From: Kondoa malvinella
Lineage: Eukaryota > Basidiomycota > Agaricostilbomycetes > Agaricostilbales > Kondoaceae
Length of the DNA stretch: 64,000 bases
Direction: 5' to 3'
Assembly: GCA_039545315.1 (NCBI GenBank)
Contig: BCIM01000008.1
Location: 372,001 to 436,000, forward strand
Notes under the pieces: model-generated
What the model saw: the letters and a program-made list of their open reading frames with translations, nothing else
Databases searched by the model: none
What the model was told of the DNA's origin: nothing
Part shown: one piece after another, positions 59,975 through 64,000 of the stretch
Position numbering within the stretch: the first letter of the stretch is position 1
Layout of the letters: the number at the start of each line of letters is the position of its first letter
Translations under genes and position numbers: made by a program

Positions 59975-62908
59975 ATGACTGGCGAAAGCATCGACCTGAC
60001 ACTGCGCAATCATGCAGCCAGTCTGACTATACTTGACAAAGTCAAGAAGGGTGTTTTACCAATCAATATTGTCGATTATGGCATGGATCTACACAAGCAC
60101 GAATACAATGCAAACAATGAAATGGACAGACTATTTCGCTGGGCTTCCAACGTGATCAAGACGCAAGGAAGTATGGTGCGCGTCTACTGTCTTGATGGCC
60201 CAAAGGCTATCAGGGCCGGCAAGCTTCGAGATCCTGTCCAGGTATGTATGGCTCAAGAAAGTTCCGGCATGTCATACTGATCAACTCTCACAGCTACAAA
60301 ACATGAAGGACTTACTTGGCAATTTCTTCTCCTCCGATCGTATGCTCGACGCGCAAGCCTTGGCCGCTTGGTGCACCGAGCAAGGTTTCCCTGATTTGTT
60401 CATGGTCTCGCTAGGAGAGGCAGACCCGGCTCCAGCGTTCCTTCACGAGGACTTTGAGACTGCGCAAGGTCAGCTTATATATCGTGCTGCGACAATAAAG
60501 CTGATTGACCAACAGCTATGGTCTATGCAGCCGATAGCGTCGCTCCGGATAGTCCACAACCTAATCCAGAAGCAGATATTCCTGCACCCGTCAGCACCCA
60601 AGTCCCTCTAAATCATATCCCAGCTGTCCCAGAGTCCAACCCATTTGCAGAAATCCAACAGATGCCATCGACGTCATCACCTACGTCTCAAATTGACGAC
60701 TCGCAGCTCGATGTCGACGCTGCAGCTTCATCGAATCTCCCTCTACCCGACATGGAAGATACCAAGATGAGCGCTGCCGACGTCATCTCTAAGCTCGAGC
60801 AGCTGTTTATAGGCGGCAGCGGCCTCAAGCAGACCAAGGCTTTGAACGACTTTCGCTCAAAGAACGATGTACAAATCATTCAGTCGAGCGGTGATATCGA
60901 TGTGCTACACCTATGTATGGACGCTACAACACCTGTCATTCATGAAATCGAATTCGGCAAGCGGGAGACAATACTATTCTACACTTCCAAAAACGACGTG
61001 ATTCTATTATTGAAGGACAAGTACGAGAAGTGGAGAACAGAATACAACGTTCCAGACGATAAATGGGAGACCATCTATGATATGGCTTGGGTCTGTTCGT
61101 GCAGAGACTTCAGGGACCCGAAGATGGTGGGTGTTGGGCTTGGCTTTGCGGGTTATGTGAAGCTTTTATGTCAAGGAGAGCAAAAGAATAAAGCAACGGC
61201 AACGGGACTTCTGCGCAGAGTGGGTCGCCATTTGGAGCATATCGGCAAGAACAAGCAAGAGATTGTTGAAGGGCTGCTTGCGGTCATGCGTAGCCTTTGC
61301 ATCCTTATCGCTTGTCCGACTTGGATTCAGAACACGTTGGAGCACTTACCTCAACACTCTCGCGATGGTCTGCTTCAAGCCTGTGGCATCAACTTGTCCA
61401 GCCTTTCAACAGTTCAATCAGTCATTGTGGAATGTCGCATTCGCCCTGGATACGCTTTTCTCCTGCCCCAGATGTATGCTCGCTTCCCTGTACTCTTCAA
61501 GCCGTCTCCGCTAGCTTCAGAAGAAGCAGAATACTTTCGCTTCTGTACCAAGATCGGTCTCCAGCTAGTGAACTGTCCAAGACCTGGGTCAAATCTATCA
61601 GGTAGCTTTCAACCTTGGATCAGCGGTGTCGTGAACGCAAGAGACTCCGATGCAGTCGAGACACGCGTAATTTGGCTTCGAGATCAATTCCCTTCTACTT
61701 CAAACCTGCGCGACCGCCTGGATGATGACGATGCAACAACTGCCTCTGCAAAGACAATTCTCTCCGACGCATCATTGCATTCTTTGGCATATCACAATTC
61801 TCATGTGGTCGACAAGCCAGCATCTGAAAGTGATTCAGCGAGCGCAATAATCATAAGCCTACTGTTGGATGATGCACTAGAAGATCTATGTGAACTACCC
61901 TTCTTCGTCGCATGCAATGCGCGCCCGGCAGACGTTCTAAACGCTCTGCTGTCTCGACGGATCCATACAGACATGACGCTCCTCAGGCTGCTGCAAGCAC
62001 TCAGAAAATACGGCGACTGCTTTAAAGAGTACGAAATCCACGCCTGGCAGCTCAAGAGCTGCATATATCGCGTTACAGATACAGTCTTGCCGCGTGAGAG
62101 AAGTGAGACAGCTTTCAAGATCTACCAGGGTATCTTGAACCTAGCGGGTCGAGCGCCCGACGTTATTGTCAGGCAACCCGGTACTAGCGATGCAATCACA
62201 GCAATTATCCAGGACGAATTGATACCGGCGATTGAGGACCTCAAGATACTCCAACATGCGAATGTTCCAGCCTTATTGTATTCAATCATTACATGGGACA
62301 AATGGGACAACAATCACACAAGAGATGGCGTCGGCAGCAATCCTCTCAGCATGCAGACTGCGGTATCATGGCTCATCTCATCGCTTCGGATTGCGTCTGC
62401 GAAGGGTGAAGATCTCAGACCAGCTCTGTTGAGATTAGCGGCGGCGTGCACCAGGAAAGGGGCCAAGCTTTTACTGGGACGGATGTTGGTTGATTTCCAG
62501 CCAGACCTGGCGTCCACTCTTTCGGAATTCGAAAGTCAGCCCAACCCCAGGGGAGGCCGCCTACTTCGTACTGTGTCACAAGACTACAAGTCCGTGCGTC
62601 AAATGACCACTGAACTCGAAGAAGAAATGTCGGCTATGATCAATGCAGGCATCGAGCAAGAGCAAGACGCTTCCTCGCCCTGGTCGTTGTCGCAAAGCTT
62701 CTTCGGGCGTGTTGAGCCATTGACTGATAGAGGCCATCCACTTCAAATTGGATGCCATCTGTGCATTTTTGGCTATCCAACTATCCTCCTGCAGCGATTT
62801 CCAACTACCTTCGGCTCAAACTATACTCGGTATCCTCTGCGAGCCAAGACCACACATTGGAATCGGGCTACTACTTTCCTTGGGACTCAAAACATCATTC
62901 AACCATGA
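59975..62908 (+). CDS. Large unrecognised protein (about 944 residues)
   Basis: Exons 59975-60241, 60294-60468 and 60516-62908 join through good GT...CAG introns. The start is MTGESIDLTLRNHAASLTILDK. The first 150 residues look folded (VDYGMDLHKHEYN, LFRWASNVIKTQG, RMLDAQALAAWCTEQGFPDLFMVSL). A Pro/Ser-rich linker (60520-60760) follows, then about 700 residues of mixed helix, including LLLKDKYEKWRTEY, VGLGFAGYVKLLCQGEQ, LEDLCELPFFVACNARP and VPALLYSIITWDKWDN. I see no catalytic motif or repeat. The C-terminus is uncertain: a GTGTTG...CTGCAG intron at about 62710-62797 would give another ending that stops at 62949. Compositionally a normal resident gene; function unknown. Confidence 0.6.
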
Positions 62909-62949
62909 AAAGCATGTTACATCGCCATTCGTCATATATGATTTCATGA

Positions 62950-64000
62950 GAGATCAAGTGAAGATTTTCCAATGTGGCCGCTCTGCTTCTGAGCAAGCTC
63001 AATGTTTCATCGATTGGATGGCGGCGAGGTCCCTTCTGGACGGCATTTCTATCGTGCGTTGGTGCAATACGCATTTGCCTCGCCGTCAATCCGATTCGCG
63101 TAGGGATGTGGACGCGCGGGAGCTGGACCATGGGTTTCAGCCTCTAGGAAGTCCAGGACGCTGGATTCAGCTGGTCTTTTGGGTAATGATGGCGATGCTC
63201 GAAGATGAAGACGATGCCTCAAACAAGCGGGAGTATTGAATTGACCTGGCCGGGTTTCCGGCAAGAATTCGGTTTCAGAAGCCTCCAGCTGGGTTACTCG
63301 AGCAACCGACTGTCATCAGGCGCAGTGCTTGAAAGATCTGGTATGGTTTCTTCACTAGATTCTCATTCATCTGTTCATGCGAACGGACTTCTTTGCAGGA
63401 ATTTTTCTCATACTGCAGCTGTACTTCTCCGTCCTTGCATACACAACACCTTTTGTCGATTGTTTTCTTTGATCTCGCTACTGTCGGTCCCGCCGCCATC
63501 TACCTGGTAAGCATTCGACTCGGATATCGGATAGGCTTTGTTGATCTCTGTGGCACTTATTCAGCTTTGGCAAGCTGAGTCTCTGCTTCAGAATCATAGC
63601 TGCGGCCACAATCATGCTCTGCTGTACGTTTTCATTGGTTGCGAGCTATTGAGTCCCCTCATTCCTGTTTAGTACATTGGTCGCTCGAAGGTTTCTGTTC
63701 AGTGAGACACGCGCGACAGCGATCAGCCTAGCATCTACTGCTTCTCCGATGATGCCATCACAAGAAATAGATGTTTCAGTAATAGTGCATGCTCTTTAAT
63801 TATCTCGTCGCTCACTTCTGACGCATATCATGTTGCTAGATTCTCTTTTCCCATCACTCGCAATTCGTCTCTGTCTTGATCTCAATCTTTCGACAGCGAC
63901 AAGCAGTACATAATCTTTGGAACAGGCTCTTCTCTCTAAAGCGTCTTCCGCTCTGTATATTCAAGCAGAACATCAACGAATGGTCGTCGCGTGTAGTGCG
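62950..64000. other. Right-end stretch without a supported gene
   Basis: An open frame on the plus strand (62748-63239) overlaps the end of the previous gene but is not joined by a convincing intron. The remainder is stop-rich and Cys/Leu-poor with CTT/TCTC-rich tracts near 63850-63960, which may be the leader of a gene that starts outside the window. Confidence 0.35.

Noticed and set aside
62748..63239. Plus-strand frame of 163 residues overlapping the end of the 944-residue gene
   Set aside because: No convincing intron joins it to the upstream exon and no domain is visible; kept only as a note.

Overview
The window is nuclear DNA from a filamentous or yeast-like fungus, most likely a basidiomycete. 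Genes are packed closely on both strands and are cut by many short introns (about 45-70 bases, GT...AG, often with a CTAAT- or CTGAC-like branch site just before the acceptor). The gene set is typically fungal: Ssn6/Cyc8, Tom1, Lsc2, Sec65/SRP19, Rcl1, Elp6, a PKA catalytic subunit, a Ste20-type kinase and a Ysc84-type SH3 protein. I cannot name the species. There is no operon logic; neighbours are mostly unrelated housekeeping or regulatory genes arranged divergently or tail to tail.

Layout. 0.4-5.5 kb: an F-box/LRR-like gene with an apparent one-base frameshift, a secreted LPMO-like protein with an N-terminal histidine, and a secreted lysine-rich protein with dibasic-spaced repeats. 6-12 kb: SSN6/CYC8, RCL1 and ELP6 (the last two end 7 bases apart, tail to tail). 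12.2-16.5 kb: a small unknown gene, an orphan glutaredoxin C-terminal exon, a second F-box-like gene and an APH-like kinase. 16.9-25 kb: a serine-rich unknown, an isochorismatase-family hydrolase, SRP19/SEC65, the PKA catalytic subunit and mitochondrial uL14. 25.3-32.7 kb: a large acidic coiled-coil protein, an Aim32/Apd1-type Suc-Fer protein fused to an adrenodoxin-type ferredoxin, and a FAR1/WRKY-GCM1-like DNA-binding protein. 32.9-45 kb: one giant HECT ubiquitin ligase (TOM1) carrying a tandem exon-plus-intron-end duplication. 45.2-55 kb: a Ste20-type kinase, succinyl-CoA ligase beta subunit, an F-BAR/RhoGAP protein and, divergent from it, a Ysc84-type actin/lipid-binding SH3 protein. 55-64 kb: a PhnP-like metallo-beta-lactamase protein, a gene-poor stretch, a poorly resolved locus with a Cys/His-rich exon, and a large unrecognised protein of about 944 residues.

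Exon limits given inside entries were read by eye from splice signals and reading-frame continuity, so individual junctions may be off even where the gene call is firm. No tRNA, rRNA, CRISPR array, transposon or prophage was recognised. The most interesting items are the two-cluster iron-sulfur fusion protein, the TOM1 internal duplication, the LPMO-like protein, the FAR1-like regulator and the Kex2-type repeat protein.
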